64,000 nucleotides of DNA from Blastomyces gilchristii SLH14081 (taxonomy: Eukaryota; Ascomycota; Eurotiomycetes; Onygenales; Ajellomycetaceae), in assembly GCF_000003855.2 (NCBI RefSeq), contig NW_003101682.1:5826579-5890578 (forward strand), read 5' to 3'. Below, in pieces: positions 1 to 11,099 of the stretch. The notes under the pieces were generated by a model, which did no database searches, was not told where the DNA came from, and saw only the letters and a list, made by a program, of their open reading frames with translations. The position numbers were made by a program, and so were the translations under genes. How positions within the stretch are numbered: position 1 is the stretch's first letter; each line of letters starts with the position of its first letter.

Positions 1-505
1 TTTATTATTAATTATAGATAGATAAGGCTTTTATAATCTGTGATCACTGTTGTTATATAACTGTTATTAATATATCTATTTCATAACACTAGTATGTGTT
101 TAATTACTAGCACTTCCTTTTCATACACTGAATAATTGAGCTCAGTGTCTGATAGTTTTCTATCATTATACATCATCAGTGCAGCTTGTTATTCTTACTC
201 ATCTGTAGAGAAGTGTCTCTGATAGCTTATTTAAATATGTCTGTCTCAATGTAGAAAGATTTATCACAATCTGATTGAATAAGCACTGAGAATATTATTA
301 CACATTTTCTCAGTGTGAGAAAAGCCTCTTTATACACAGTATTTCAGATGATTAATCAACACTTCTTCTTTCACAGATTAGTATCTGTTTCTCTTAAGAG
401 ATCTGAGAGTAGTGCAGCTATTTATACAAAATCCTTGATAAATCTGCAGTAATATGAGATTAACTTAAGAAACTGTTGTATATAATGTACATTTCTCAGC
501 TGTGA

Positions 506-763
506 CTAATTCACTATAACATTCAATTTCTCTGAGATGAGATATATACAGTCATCACTCACTACATATTTTATATACTTCAACTCTTCTATTTTAAACA
601 CACACTTTGTTAATTTGACATAGAGCTTATGCTCTGTCAGAGTTGTAAGCACTTTATCAAGATACTTCAGATATTTATTATATAAGTTTGAGAAGACTAG
701 AATGTTATTCAGATATACAAGATATGAGATTTCATTCTGTTTATAAAGAATTATATTCATCAT
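506..763 (-). pseudogene. reverse transcriptase fragment of gypsy-0
   Basis: This is the longest surviving open piece of the gypsy-0 pol gene, 85 codons. It contains YLNNILVFS, which matches the catalytic YLDDILVFS box of Ty3/gypsy reverse transcriptases with one catalytic Asp replaced by Asn, a G-to-A change expected from RIP. It is followed by an EHKLYVKLTKCVF segment and a VVSDD segment typical of the RT thumb. The enzyme would copy element RNA into DNA inside virus-like particles. With the active site altered and stops on both sides it cannot be functional. Confidence 0.8.
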
Positions 764-3280
764 TATTTAAAAGATAACATACACATTTATCAGACTGAAT
801 AATATTATCAGAAATTCAAACTTCTCTCATTACATATTAAACACAGTTCACAGTACTGATAGTTCATCTACACAGATCTGTCAGTATTCTGAGAGAAGAT
901 CAATCTTTAATAGATATCAGGCATTTTTAACTATATTTAACTGTTGTTGAATCTGTAACAGTGAATATTCATTCTTAATCATAAGCTTATTAAGTGCTTA
1001 ATAATTGATACATATCTGTCACTTCTCACCCGCCTTTTTCATGAATAGAACTGGAAAGTCTCACACACTTGATAAGAGTTGTATAATATCATATTTCAGA
1101 AGGTCTGTGATCTGACACTTCTATTCTTCAAGATATGTTTGCAACAGATGGTATATATTTTGATTGACTGATTTCACATTTTCTGTGTCAATCTCATGTA
1201 CAAATTCTCATTTCAGCAGTAATTTCAGTGAAAGATCTGTTCAGAAGATCTTCTCATACTTCTTCAGAAGCTTCTTCATACACTTGTTCTTCTGTATATT
1301 CTTTATCTTAGTTTTCTTTACTTTCAGATTCTGTATGATATATAGAATGCTTTCAGATGAGATCTTGTAAATCATTCTCTTTGCTTATTAATGTATAAGC
1401 AGATTTAATTCTTCTATATCAGAGACATGAAATGTCCTTCTCATATCAGTTGATAGAATTGTATAAACTGTTTTCTTCTTATCAGTCAATTACATATAAC
1501 ATATACATCATTGAATCTGTGAATTGAATCTTTGAAATTAATCAAGTTCAAGAATATGATTGTATTTCACATTATACAGCTCTCACACTCAAATATAGTA
1601 AGATTATTCTTCAAAGTGTAAGAGAACTCTTACTCTTACAGATGATATCAAGTATTAGTTATCAGATAATCTTATGCATCAGAGATTCTTCACTCAGCAG
1701 ATTTCTTTCAGTCTTTGAATTATATAATTATTAATATATTGTATAGATACTTCTGTATCTGCTAATACTTTTACAATCATCTCTCAATTCTCATTCAAGT
1801 GTTCTTTATACATTAACATTTCAGATCTCAAGACATTGAGATGAGTGTTTACTTCATTCTCACTCACATCTCAGTCAGAAGCCTGCTTTCTCTTAATATT
1901 CATAGAATTCAGAGAATCATCTAACACAGACATCTCTTTCACTTTGAAGACTTTTCATAGAATATCAGTAAGTGTCTCTGAGCTCACTGATTCTGCTAGT
2001 TTTTTGACTCTCTTGCTTCTCTTGACTTTGTATACTATGTATAATCTTTTGTATCATGATTTTAGCATCTACAGTTAAAGTAAGCTTGATACTTACAATA
2101 TTAAGATTTTCACTCAGAGAATCTCTTTTTCAGGGAATTAAGTGCTTTAGTAATAGCATCAAATCTAGATTCATTACATTCAGATGTATAACTTGTATTA
2201 TGAAAGTCTGATTACTCATTCTTCATTGAGATATACTCAATTACAGTATTTTCTGTCACAGTTGACTTACTTATTCCTGTATAATAAGAATATTATATAC
2301 TTTCTTCACTGTGTCTGACTATGAGATTAAGTATTTTCATTTCACTCTTAACTCAGGTATAAGATTATGAATGAAGATCTGTAAATAGAAAGATATTGAA
2401 AGCTCTTTATTTAATATAAGATAGTATAAGCTGAAGTGTGTGAAGTATGATATAAGATTATTCACTTATCTACACTCAGTGAAGCATTTATAATGCTTAT
2501 CTTATATATTCACTTTCTCAAAGTTATGTAAGATTCATTTGAAAAACTCATTTCATGTTTATAAAAATGAATATTATTTCAGATCTGTGAGATTCATCTT
2601 TTTATTAATTATTCACAATAACTTCACTTTTCTGCATAGAAATACAGCAGATCTTAAGACTTGTTAAAATTTCATTAACTGTCTATCTGTAAGTTCACAT
2701 TCAATCTGATAATATAATTATATCTGACTTAGTCAGCTGATTGCAGCATTATTTTTTCAGTTATTATTAAAGCTTAATAACTCTAACAGATCTTCTGACT
2801 TAATATATTCTATGTTCAGATTTTCATTCTATACAGTGATCTCTGATAATGTGTACACTTCTGAAGAGATTGTGAACAATTATGATAAAATCTTCAGATT
2901 CAGTGTAGTTATCTATCTGTATAAATATTCAATCTCTCACTGCAGGTCTAAGACCTGGTTTTCTCTATTCTTATTAATGATGATGATTATGTTGATGAAG
3001 CTCTTTATAGTGAATGCTTGATCTGTAGTAAATGTTAATTGTTAGTTAGCTTTCATCTCAGTCTGTCACTGTGTATACAAGACCTCAATTTCATTTAGAA
3101 TTCTTGTATACATACAGAGCTTTGATTTCAGTTCAGCAGTCTCAGCTGCTTTTCTTACTACTTTAAGTAAACTCTCTGAGAGATTCTGTATATCTTCTGA
3201 TTCAGGTAGCAGAGAAGAGTGTTGTTTATATTAACTAGAAAAGATATTCATTTCAGTAATTTCTTATTAATTGTACAATG

Positions 3281-3395
3281 TCTATTATTATATCACTATA
3301 TTATTATATTACTATATTATTATATCACTATATTATTATATTACTATATTATTATATCACTATATTGTTATATCACTATATTATTATATGATTTC
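3281..3395. repeat. AT-rich microsatellite, TATTATAT/CACTATAT type
   Basis: About 115 bp of imperfect tandem units alternating TATTATAT with CACTATAT or TACTATAT. The open frame across it is only the translation of the repeat and is not a gene. Confidence 0.85.
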
Positions 3396-3717
3396 TGTTA
3401 TCATTATATGACTTCAGTGATGGCCACTTCTCTTTTTATTCTTCTTTTGAGTAGAAAGTGAACTTCTTTGAATCTGGTTCACTGCTCTTATCTCTTTTCT
3501 CACATCTCATCTGTTCATATACATGGCATTTACCTGAATGTGAAGTTTTCCCTCAATAAGCAAAGCAGTATCAATCAGATACTCTTCTACTCATCACTTC
3601 TTCATACACTATCTTTTGAGACATTTTAGAATCACACTGGCATGATAACTACAAATCACTTTATAGATCAAATTATCACATTCTGAAGAAGTCTGCACTT
3701 CTCACCGGTTTTTAGAC

Positions 3718-3936
3718 ATGCTATCAGATGTGATTCAAAGATTGCTTAAGTCAGTGTACAATTACAGATGTACACCGGGTTCTTATATACTGTATACTAA
3801 ATTAATAGATGGCTGCTATGGCCCCTTTACATTCATAAGCAAGTTCGGAAGCGGCCGCGTTATTATCCGGCGGTCGTACGTTCTTCCGAACCACATCTCA
3901 ACACTTATCAAAATCAATCATAACATCTTTCTTTAA
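3718..3936 (+). other. 72-codon open frame with a CpG-retaining core, function unknown
   Basis: I do not recognise this frame. Its second half (YGPF, FGSGRVIIRRSYVLP) is encoded by a stretch at about 3,838-3,892 that keeps many CpG dinucleotides (including a GCGGCCGC octamer), while the surrounding kilobases have almost none. The stretch is bounded by a 9-bp inverted repeat, GTTCGGAAG at 3,843-3,851 and CTTCCGAAC at 3,883-3,891. The frame end (STLIKINH) lies in DNA shared with the hAT element further right, so the frame may be a chimera across a junction. It could be a fragment of a retroelement protein. Coding status is doubtful. Confidence 0.25.
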
Positions 3937-3949
3937 ATATTCTGCAGTT

Positions 3950-4720
3950 CTGCGGACTATCAAGGTGTGTGAGCACTGTCACAGATTGAAGAGAGAGAAG
4001 AAGAAGATATTCAAGTACAGAGAGCTAGATTGCAAGATACATTATAATATCTTGAAGAGACTTTATAAGAAAGTGAAATAATAAAAATTTTAAGTAACAC
4101 TTCTGATAGATTTACACTGAACTAAGTATAAAAATAATATGAATAATACTGTCTGTGAGAGATTGAAAAAGAAGATAGTGAAGAGTCTTATACAGTAGTG
4201 ATAAGATCAGAAGAAGTTCTGAGAATCATTTAAGATTAAGATAAAGAGAGAGAGAGAGAAGAAGAGTATTATTATAAATAAACAGTGACAGAAGAAGATT
4301 AAGAAGATATTAAAGTAGAAGATAAAGAAGTCAAAACTGATAAGTTTTTTATTGAGAGATAATAATTTTTGATAATACTTCTATTCTCTAATTGATTAGT
4401 AGAAGCTGACAGAGAAGAAGAGAATTCAGACCTTGTTCAGATCTCAATTGCACTTCATAATTCAGAATATTGAGAAGACAGCTCTGCTCTCTGAGTATAT
4501 CTATCTGCTTACTGCTGTGATGAAACCCAAGACAGTAGACTAGGAAATGCAGGATTTTAAGATACAGGTTGACCTGACTGAGAAGAAGCAGTGAGAACCC
4601 TTCTCTGAAGAGACAGCAGAGAGAGATTTTGAGAGAATTATCATCTCAGACAAGAAGAAGAAGAAGAAGAATGAGAATGAGAAGTGAATTATGAAGAATG
4701 ATGAGAAGAATGAGAAACAG
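3950..4720 (+). pseudogene. upstream region of hAT copy 1 with a Lys/Glu-rich coding remnant
   Basis: This segment aligns with the minus strand of 32,940-33,710. It shows two protein-like stretches. One, around 3,980-4,080, is a basic Cys/His-containing segment. The other, from about 4,400, is a Glu/Lys-rich segment ending in a long lysine run. Between them lies a T-rich piece ending TTGATTAG that resembles a short intron. It may be an N-terminal exon of the transposase or an accessory reading frame carried by the element. It is interrupted at 4,723 by insertion of a gypsy element. Confidence 0.4.
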
Positions 4721-4723
4721 AAG

Positions 4724-5041
4724 TGTGGCGGGCTGCGCCTGATCAATTATATAGACTATTCCGTTACACTTCACAGATTCCTACCACTCCGATTCTCGGT
4801 CGCTGATCCTCAGCTGAAAACCTACGGAATTTCTATTCTTCTGCCCCGAAGCTTCATCATGTATGAAAACCCCTATTCTTCCACCCTGAAGTTCCACTGT
4901 GTACATCACTATATATGTGTATAAATATTCACTCTGATCACTGATTTCCACACTTTCTCTTTCTTTTCTTCTCTAACATTTTTTTCTTTGTTATATAAGA
5001 TCTATATATTATACCGAGCTATTTAGCATAGATCTCTTACA
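4724..5041 (+). repeat. 5' LTR of gypsy copy 1
   Basis: 318 bp, TG...CA bounded. It contains an internal tandem duplication of about 40 bp (4,831-4,872 and 4,872-4,907; core CTATTCTTC...CCTGAAG) that is single-copy in the LTRs of gypsy copies 2 and 3. Confidence 0.92.
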
Positions 5042-5299
5042 CTAGAAAAATATTCATCATCTTCTCATTAGAAATGATTATTCATTGAGAGATATTCAAA
5101 CATGTAACAATGTGTAAGAAAGAGAAACACAGTTAAGCAGACATCAAGTTCTCAGATAGAAGCTTGCTCATCAGTTATTCTAGCCCTGCAATAAGATCTT
5201 ATAAGAGAATATCAGTGAAAGACCTGAGAGTTCTGACACTTCAGATGTATAAGATATTCATACAATTACACTTTTACAGATATCACACATCTGACAATC

Positions 5300-8200
5300 A
5301 ATATAATCATGTCTAATGATAATATAAGAGAACTCTCAAATATAAGCATAGATACAATGCCACAGTGACTCTGAGTAATGTTGAAATTATAACAGTAATA
5401 GATAGCTGATATGCATGCAACTCAACAACTTCAATATGAGAAAATTCAGTGATTAACTCAATAAGAAACTCATGCAATTTCAATATCTACAGAATTGAAT
5501 ATAAAAGTGCTGAAAGAACACTTAGATACTTCTACATATTTTAATACTTCTGATCTCACTCTCTACTCATCATGAAGAATGAAAATGCTTATGAAACTAA
5601 GTGTGAATGAAGATATCATCAGTTGACTAATCAATCAAGATTGATATATCAATGAATGATTGAAGAATTATATGAAACAGAAGTTTCATTCATGAATAAA
5701 AGCATGTGAATCAGTGATACAAACACTTGATAATATCATCAAATATCTTGATGTTCTGTTTCAAGACACTGCTATGCAACAGAAAGTGTTAGATTGATTA
5801 TAGAGTATTTAACAGAGAAATACTTCTCTTACAATATTTATCTCTGACTTTGATATTAAAATCTTAGAAGCAGGTGATCAATCTTGAAAGAATTGAATGA
5901 AGATTAGTATGCTCAAGAAGATATTCACTTTCAAACTCTTACAGACTCTTATAAGTGTAAATAAAGACCTAACTTATGAAGACTTCTGTACACAGCTCTG
6001 AATATTGAATGATTATCTTATCAAGATCAAGAGTGTACAGAACAGTGATAGAAGATGTTACACTCACACACCTATACTAAGAAATAACTCAGTCACTCAT
6101 ACATCTGTGCTGAGAAACAACAACAATAATGCAGATGCTATGAACTGAGTAGACTTGAATATCTATATATAAGCAAGAGTCTCTGCCATCTGAACAGACT
6201 TTCAAGTCTCTAGAATCACTTTTGAAGAAGTCACTGATTGATGTCAATGAGAAGTGTGTATCAACTGTAACTGATCAGAGTACATTACTTTCAACTGTTG
6301 ATTAATCTATGTATCTTCTTGCTTAAAGAATGAATCAGCGCCTGTTCATGTCAATCATGTTACATTAGAGAAGAATTCAGAAGATAACTATGAGAATGTC
6401 TCAATAAAACAGGGAAAAAATTAGCTCCTGTTCAAATTCACAAGCAGAAGCTTGAAGAGATTGAATGATAATGATTTGAAGAGAAAATGACAATGAATGT
6501 GATTCTTGTATCTACTGTGATAGATAACATGTATAATATGAAAGTCATGATAGATAGCAGTCTATGCTATTATACAATGATTAAATCTTCAATTATAAGA
6601 TATTATAATCTTCAGTGTATTCTCTTATCAAGACTCTGACTTCTCACAGAATTTGATGATTCAAAAGACATTCACACACATTATATAGTGAAACTAAACA
6701 TAGATATTGAAGAATATTAATATGAAGATGTCTGTGCATACAAAGTTAATAATCTTGACTATGATCTCATGCTAGAACTTGCCTGACTATCTGAATAAGA
6801 CATCTTGTTAAATGCTTAAAATAGAAGCTTAATATTCTCTAATAGTAATAGAATTCATAAAGATAATATTCACAAGACTATGAATCTTACACAGATCTCT
6901 GTCAACACTTATAAAATGCTCTGAAAAAGAAGTCATTATCAAAACTGCTGACAGAGTCATTAACAAAGTTACTGATAGTAAGATTATATATCAATCTATT
7001 CTATCAGTCTGATTAATATCAAGAAAGCTCTAGATAAGTTATTCTGTACTATAATAACAGATTCTCACACAAATCTCTCTTAATAATATCATGAATATCT
7101 AGATATCTTCTGATAAGATAATATTATAAATATATCTTCTTTACAAGACTCAGAGATAAATCACAGTATCAAGTTAGAAAAGAAGAAGAGTAAGAACTCT
7201 GAATCACTGTGAGATCTTCTTTATAATATATCTTGAGATGAACTTCTTCTTCTTCAGAAGACATTAAATGATCTGTTGAATAACAGATTTATATATATTA
7301 GTAACTCTTCTGCTGCAGCTTCTATTCTCTTTGCAAAGAAGTCAGATAAAGAACTTCAATTCTGTGTGAACTATTGAGATCTGAACAGATTGATAAACAA
7401 AGATTGTTATCTTCTATCTCTTATCAATGAAATTCTAGCATGTATCAGATAAGCTCAATGATTTATAAAGTGAGATATCATCAGTGTGTTTCATAAGATT
7501 CATATCACTGAAGAAGATGAATGACTTACAGTATTTCAAACATGTTACAGTCTCTTGGAATGAGTAGTCACACTCTTTGAACTGACTAATATCTTCAGTA
7601 CATTTCAGAAGTATATCAACTGAGCACTCTGAGATTTTCTTGATAAGTTTGCATCTGCATATCTAGATAACATTCTCATCTTCATTAATGAATTCAGAAA
7701 AGAATATCAAGAACACATGCAGAAGATATTACAATAATTATAAGAGACAGAACTATTAATAGATATTGACAAGTATGACTTTGAAGTCAAGAGTACAAAA
7801 TATCTAGACTTTATCATACAAGCTGATAAGAGAATTTGAATGAATTCTGAGAAAGTCTCTGCTATTCTCAAGTGAGAGACTTTATATACTATAAAAGATG
7901 TACAAAGCTTCATTGAATTTGCTAACTTCTATCAATGATTTATATGAAACTTCTCAGATATTGTGAGATCACTCATAGAACTCACTAAGAAAGACTCAGT
8001 ATTTCAATGATCAGTGAACACTAAAGCTGCATTTACACAGATGAAGAAGATGTTCATTAATATCTCTCTGCTGATAACATTTAATTCTGATCATGAGATA
8101 GTTATTGAAGCTGATTTCTCTGACTATGTCACAGAAGAAGCTATATTACAATATGATAATAAAGATATCTTACAATTATGTATCTTCATGTCTAAGAAAC

Positions 8201-10080
8201 TGAGTCTCATTGAATGCAACTATGAGATCTATGACAAGAAACTTCTCACAATTATACACTGTCTAGAAGAATAAGACTTCAAACTCTGAAGTGTCTCTGA
8301 ATTTGAGATAATCATAGATTATAAGAATCTCAAGCACTTTACAACTATCTGTAAACTCACTAAATAATAGATGCAATGATCTGAGTTCTTAAGCTGCTTT
8401 TATTTTACAATATACTACCATTCTGACAGTCAGAACTCAATGACAGATGCTCTCTCATAACAGGAGTAAGATATATCATCTGATGTAACAGATACTCACT
8501 GAATGAACTGAGAGCACTGACTCTTGAATCTGAAGATACTAGTTAATCAAGATGAAACAGCTCATGACACTATACATGCTTCTCTCATTAAAACTGTCAC
8601 TGATATCTTAACTTCTTCTGAATCTATATTAGATGAACTATGATATACAGCAACTGAAACTGATAAACTTCTTCAAGTACTTATTAAAGCAGTATAATAA
8701 GAAGTACTCTGATTTTCCTCAGAAATATGTATAAAAATCAACATCTCAGAATATTTAATCAATGATAATAACACTCTATAATTCTGTAAATGATACTGAG
8801 TCTCTCACTCTGAACTCTTACACATCTGAATAATGAAAGAGATATATGACTCTTGTATAATCAGTTATTCAGATCATGAATAACTGTATTGAATAATCTC
8901 TCAGAAGTTCTACTAGTCTGAAATATCAAACAGTATCAGATATTTCATCTGAAACTGTAACTATTGTTTCTTTATTATCTTATGAAAGAACTGTAGAAAA
9001 GACCTGCTAAAACTACTTAATATCTCTGATAGAATCTGATAAGATGTGATAATTGACTTCACTATTAATCTCTCTGAGAGTAAGAACTGTAGAAATGTTC
9101 TGGTCATTATGAACTGATTGAGTAAGAATGTAATATTGAAACTCTGTGATAAGATGAATACTGAATAAGTTACTGAAGCTTTTCTAAGAAGCCTGTTCTA
9201 TCAGATGCATGAATTACTGAGATCTATAGTATCAGATTGAGACTGTCAATTCATGAGTACTCTCTGAATAAGAATCTATCAAGTTCTCAAGATTATACAC
9301 TATCTGTTAACTGTCTATCACTCTGAGACTGATAATACATTAAAATAGATAATTCAGACTGTAAAGAATTATCTTCATAAGTTCTGTAATTACTTATAAG
9401 ATGATTGATATGATCTTCTTCTACACACTGAAGTTACTATTAATAACTGAGATGTCATTTTAATAGATATAAGTCTGTTCTTTCTTATATACAGATATTA
9501 TATGAAAGTACTGAATCTTCTAGAGACTATACATTTCACACTGAATCTCTGCAGTCTGATTCAGATTGCTGATAATATAGTAATAAAACTTTAAGACATC
9601 TGTGATTGAGCAGAAGCCTTCATAGCAAGTGCTAAACAGAATTAAGAAGATTGAATCAATGTTTATCAAGACTCTGCTGAACAATATAAGATAGAAGACC
9701 TGATATGATTGAATCTTAAGAATATACAGATCACACATTTATCTTGTATACTGAATTACTGTTATAGAAAGTATAAAGTAATAGAAGTTCTAGACAGTTA
9801 TAACTACTATCTTGACACACTATCAGAGATTCATAATATCTTTTATACAAGCTTGCTCTGCTGTGCTATCACTGATCTGTTCTCTTCTCAACTAACTTCT
9901 AACTGACAGTTATCAGAGATCATAGAAAAAGATAACAAACTTGAATAAGAGATTGAAGATATTCTTGATAAGAGATTTCACAGCTGTGACTCACAATATC
10001 TTATGAAATGAGTTAGTTATAATCACCTGATCTGAAGTCTGAGTTCTGTGTTATTTAAGACTGCGGCTCTTGACTGATAA
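5300..10080 (+). pseudogene. gag-pol polyprotein of gypsy copy 1, inactivated by RIP-type stops
   Basis: Domains in order: gag (about 5,310-6,400) with a zinc knuckle at 6,257-6,298 (C-x2-C, then Tyr for the expected His, then C). Aspartic protease near 6,535, where the DSG triad reads DSS. RT about 7,250-7,760 with AYLDNILIF in place of the YLDD box. RNase H 7,980-8,460, whose best open part is 8,014-8,274. Integrase core about 8,940-9,560, and a C-terminal chromodomain about 9,946-10,070. Stops sit at family-conserved Trp, Arg and Gln positions. The chromodomain places it in the chromoviruses, whose integrases can be directed to heterochromatin marks. No functional product is expected. Confidence 0.9.
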
Positions 10081-10116
10081 GAGCTATGTATGACTAAGAA
10101 AGAGAGAAAAAACTAA

Positions 10117-10434
10117 TGTAATGAGCTGCATCTGATTAATTATATAGACTATTCTGTTACACTTCACAGATTTCTACTGCTCTGATTCTCAGTTGCTGAT
10201 TCTCAGCTGAAAATCTACAGAATTTCTATTCTTTCACTCTGAAGCTTTATTATGTATGAAAACCTCTATTCTTCTGTTCTGAAGTTTCACTCTGTATATT
10301 ACTATATATGTATATAAATATTCACTCTGATCACTGATTTTCACATTTTCTCTTTCTTTTCTTCTCTAATGTTTTTCTCTTTGTTATATAAGATCTATAT
10401 ATTATACTGATCTATTTAGCATAGACCTCTTACA
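10117..10434 (+). repeat. 3' LTR of gypsy copy 1
   Basis: 318 bp, the same length as its partner but almost free of CpG: GTGGCGGGCTGCGCC in the partner has become GTAATGAGCTGCATC here. The changes are C-to-T and G-to-A. Confidence 0.92.
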
Positions 10435-10583
10435 AGAAGAAAGATAATCAGTAGAAAAAGTTTTTTTCTTTTTATATTAGTTAGTTATAAGTTCATAACT
10501 ATTAGTTAATAATTGAAATTAATTTTGAGTTTTTAAAAATTATTGTACAAGTTGTAATCAATTATCAATATCAGGAATAATAT

Positions 10584-10868
10584 TGTGGCGGGCTGCGCCC
10601 GATCAATTATATAGACTATTTTATTACACTTCACAGATTTCAATCACTTCATTCTCGAACGCGTACACTCTGATCCTCGGCTGCTATGAACGCGCGTATA
10701 TTCTTCCGCCCCGAAGCTCCACCACATACACCACCACATATGCGTATAAATATTCACCTTGATTGCTGATTCTCACACTTTCTCTTTCTTTCCTTCTCTA
10801 ATGTTTTTATCTTTGTTATATAAGACCTATCAATATTATACTGATCTATTCAGTGTAGGTCTCTTACA
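10584..10868 (+). repeat. 5' LTR of gypsy copy 2
   Basis: 285 bp, TGTGGCGGG start and CTCTTACA end. Confidence 0.92.
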
Positions 10869-11099
10869 CTATAAAAATGTTCATCATCTTCTCATTAGAG
10901 ATGATTATTCATTGAGAGATATCTGAACATGTAACAATGTGTAAGAAAGAGAAAACACAGTTAAGTGAATATTAAGTTCTTAGATAGAAGCTTGCTCATC
11001 AGTCACTCTGACCCTGCAATAAAGATCTTATAAGAGAATATCAGTGAAAGACCTGAGAGTTCTGATATTCAGATATATGAGAATATGATTACATTTCTT

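Larger units (their letters stand above)
1..3700 (-). mobile_element. Ty3/gypsy retrotransposon remnant (gypsy-0), RIP-degraded, runs off the left edge
   Basis: Read on the minus strand, this block carries decayed gypsy polyprotein. Positions 1-480 give an RNase H remnant with a FYIETD-like motif. Positions 500-1,150 give reverse transcriptase, including a YLNNILVFS motif (the YLDDILVFS active-site motif with D changed to N) and, further 5', PVLFMKK followed by a decayed CIDY-like motif. Around 3,520-3,570 there is a CCHC zinc-knuckle-like remnant of gag. The order gag then RT then RNase H fits a minus-strand gypsy element. Stops are frequent and no long frame survives. LTRs were not found inside the window, so both ends are uncertain. 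The family differs from the plus-strand gypsy copies further right. Confidence 0.75.
4724..10434 (+). mobile_element. full-length chromodomain Ty3/gypsy element, copy 1
   Basis: Two 318-bp LTRs (4,724-5,041 and 10,117-10,434) start TGTGGCGGG or its mutated form and end CTCTTACA. They are flanked by a perfect 5-bp target duplication AGAAG (4,719-4,723 and 10,435-10,439). A purine-rich tract sits just before the 3' LTR. The insertion lies in hAT copy 1, and the empty site is visible in the other hAT copy at about 32,940-32,960 (inverted). The 5' LTR still holds many CpGs while the 3' LTR has lost nearly all, so the two ends were mutated unequally. The interior carries gag, protease, RT, RNase H, integrase and chromodomain, all broken by stops. 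Confidence 0.95.

Noticed and set aside
3219..3461. 80-codon hydrophobic frame
   Set aside because: Translation of an AT-rich tandem repeat, with no conserved residues.
9520..9738. Similar 72-codon minus-strand frames at 9,520 and 25,725
   Set aside because: Antisense to the gypsy integrase region in two copies of the same element.
7300..10070. Alternative genetic code with TGA as Trp
   Set aside because: TGA also replaces Arg codons, TAA/TAG replace Gln codons, and the intact island gene uses TGG and standard stops; RIP-type mutation explains all of it.
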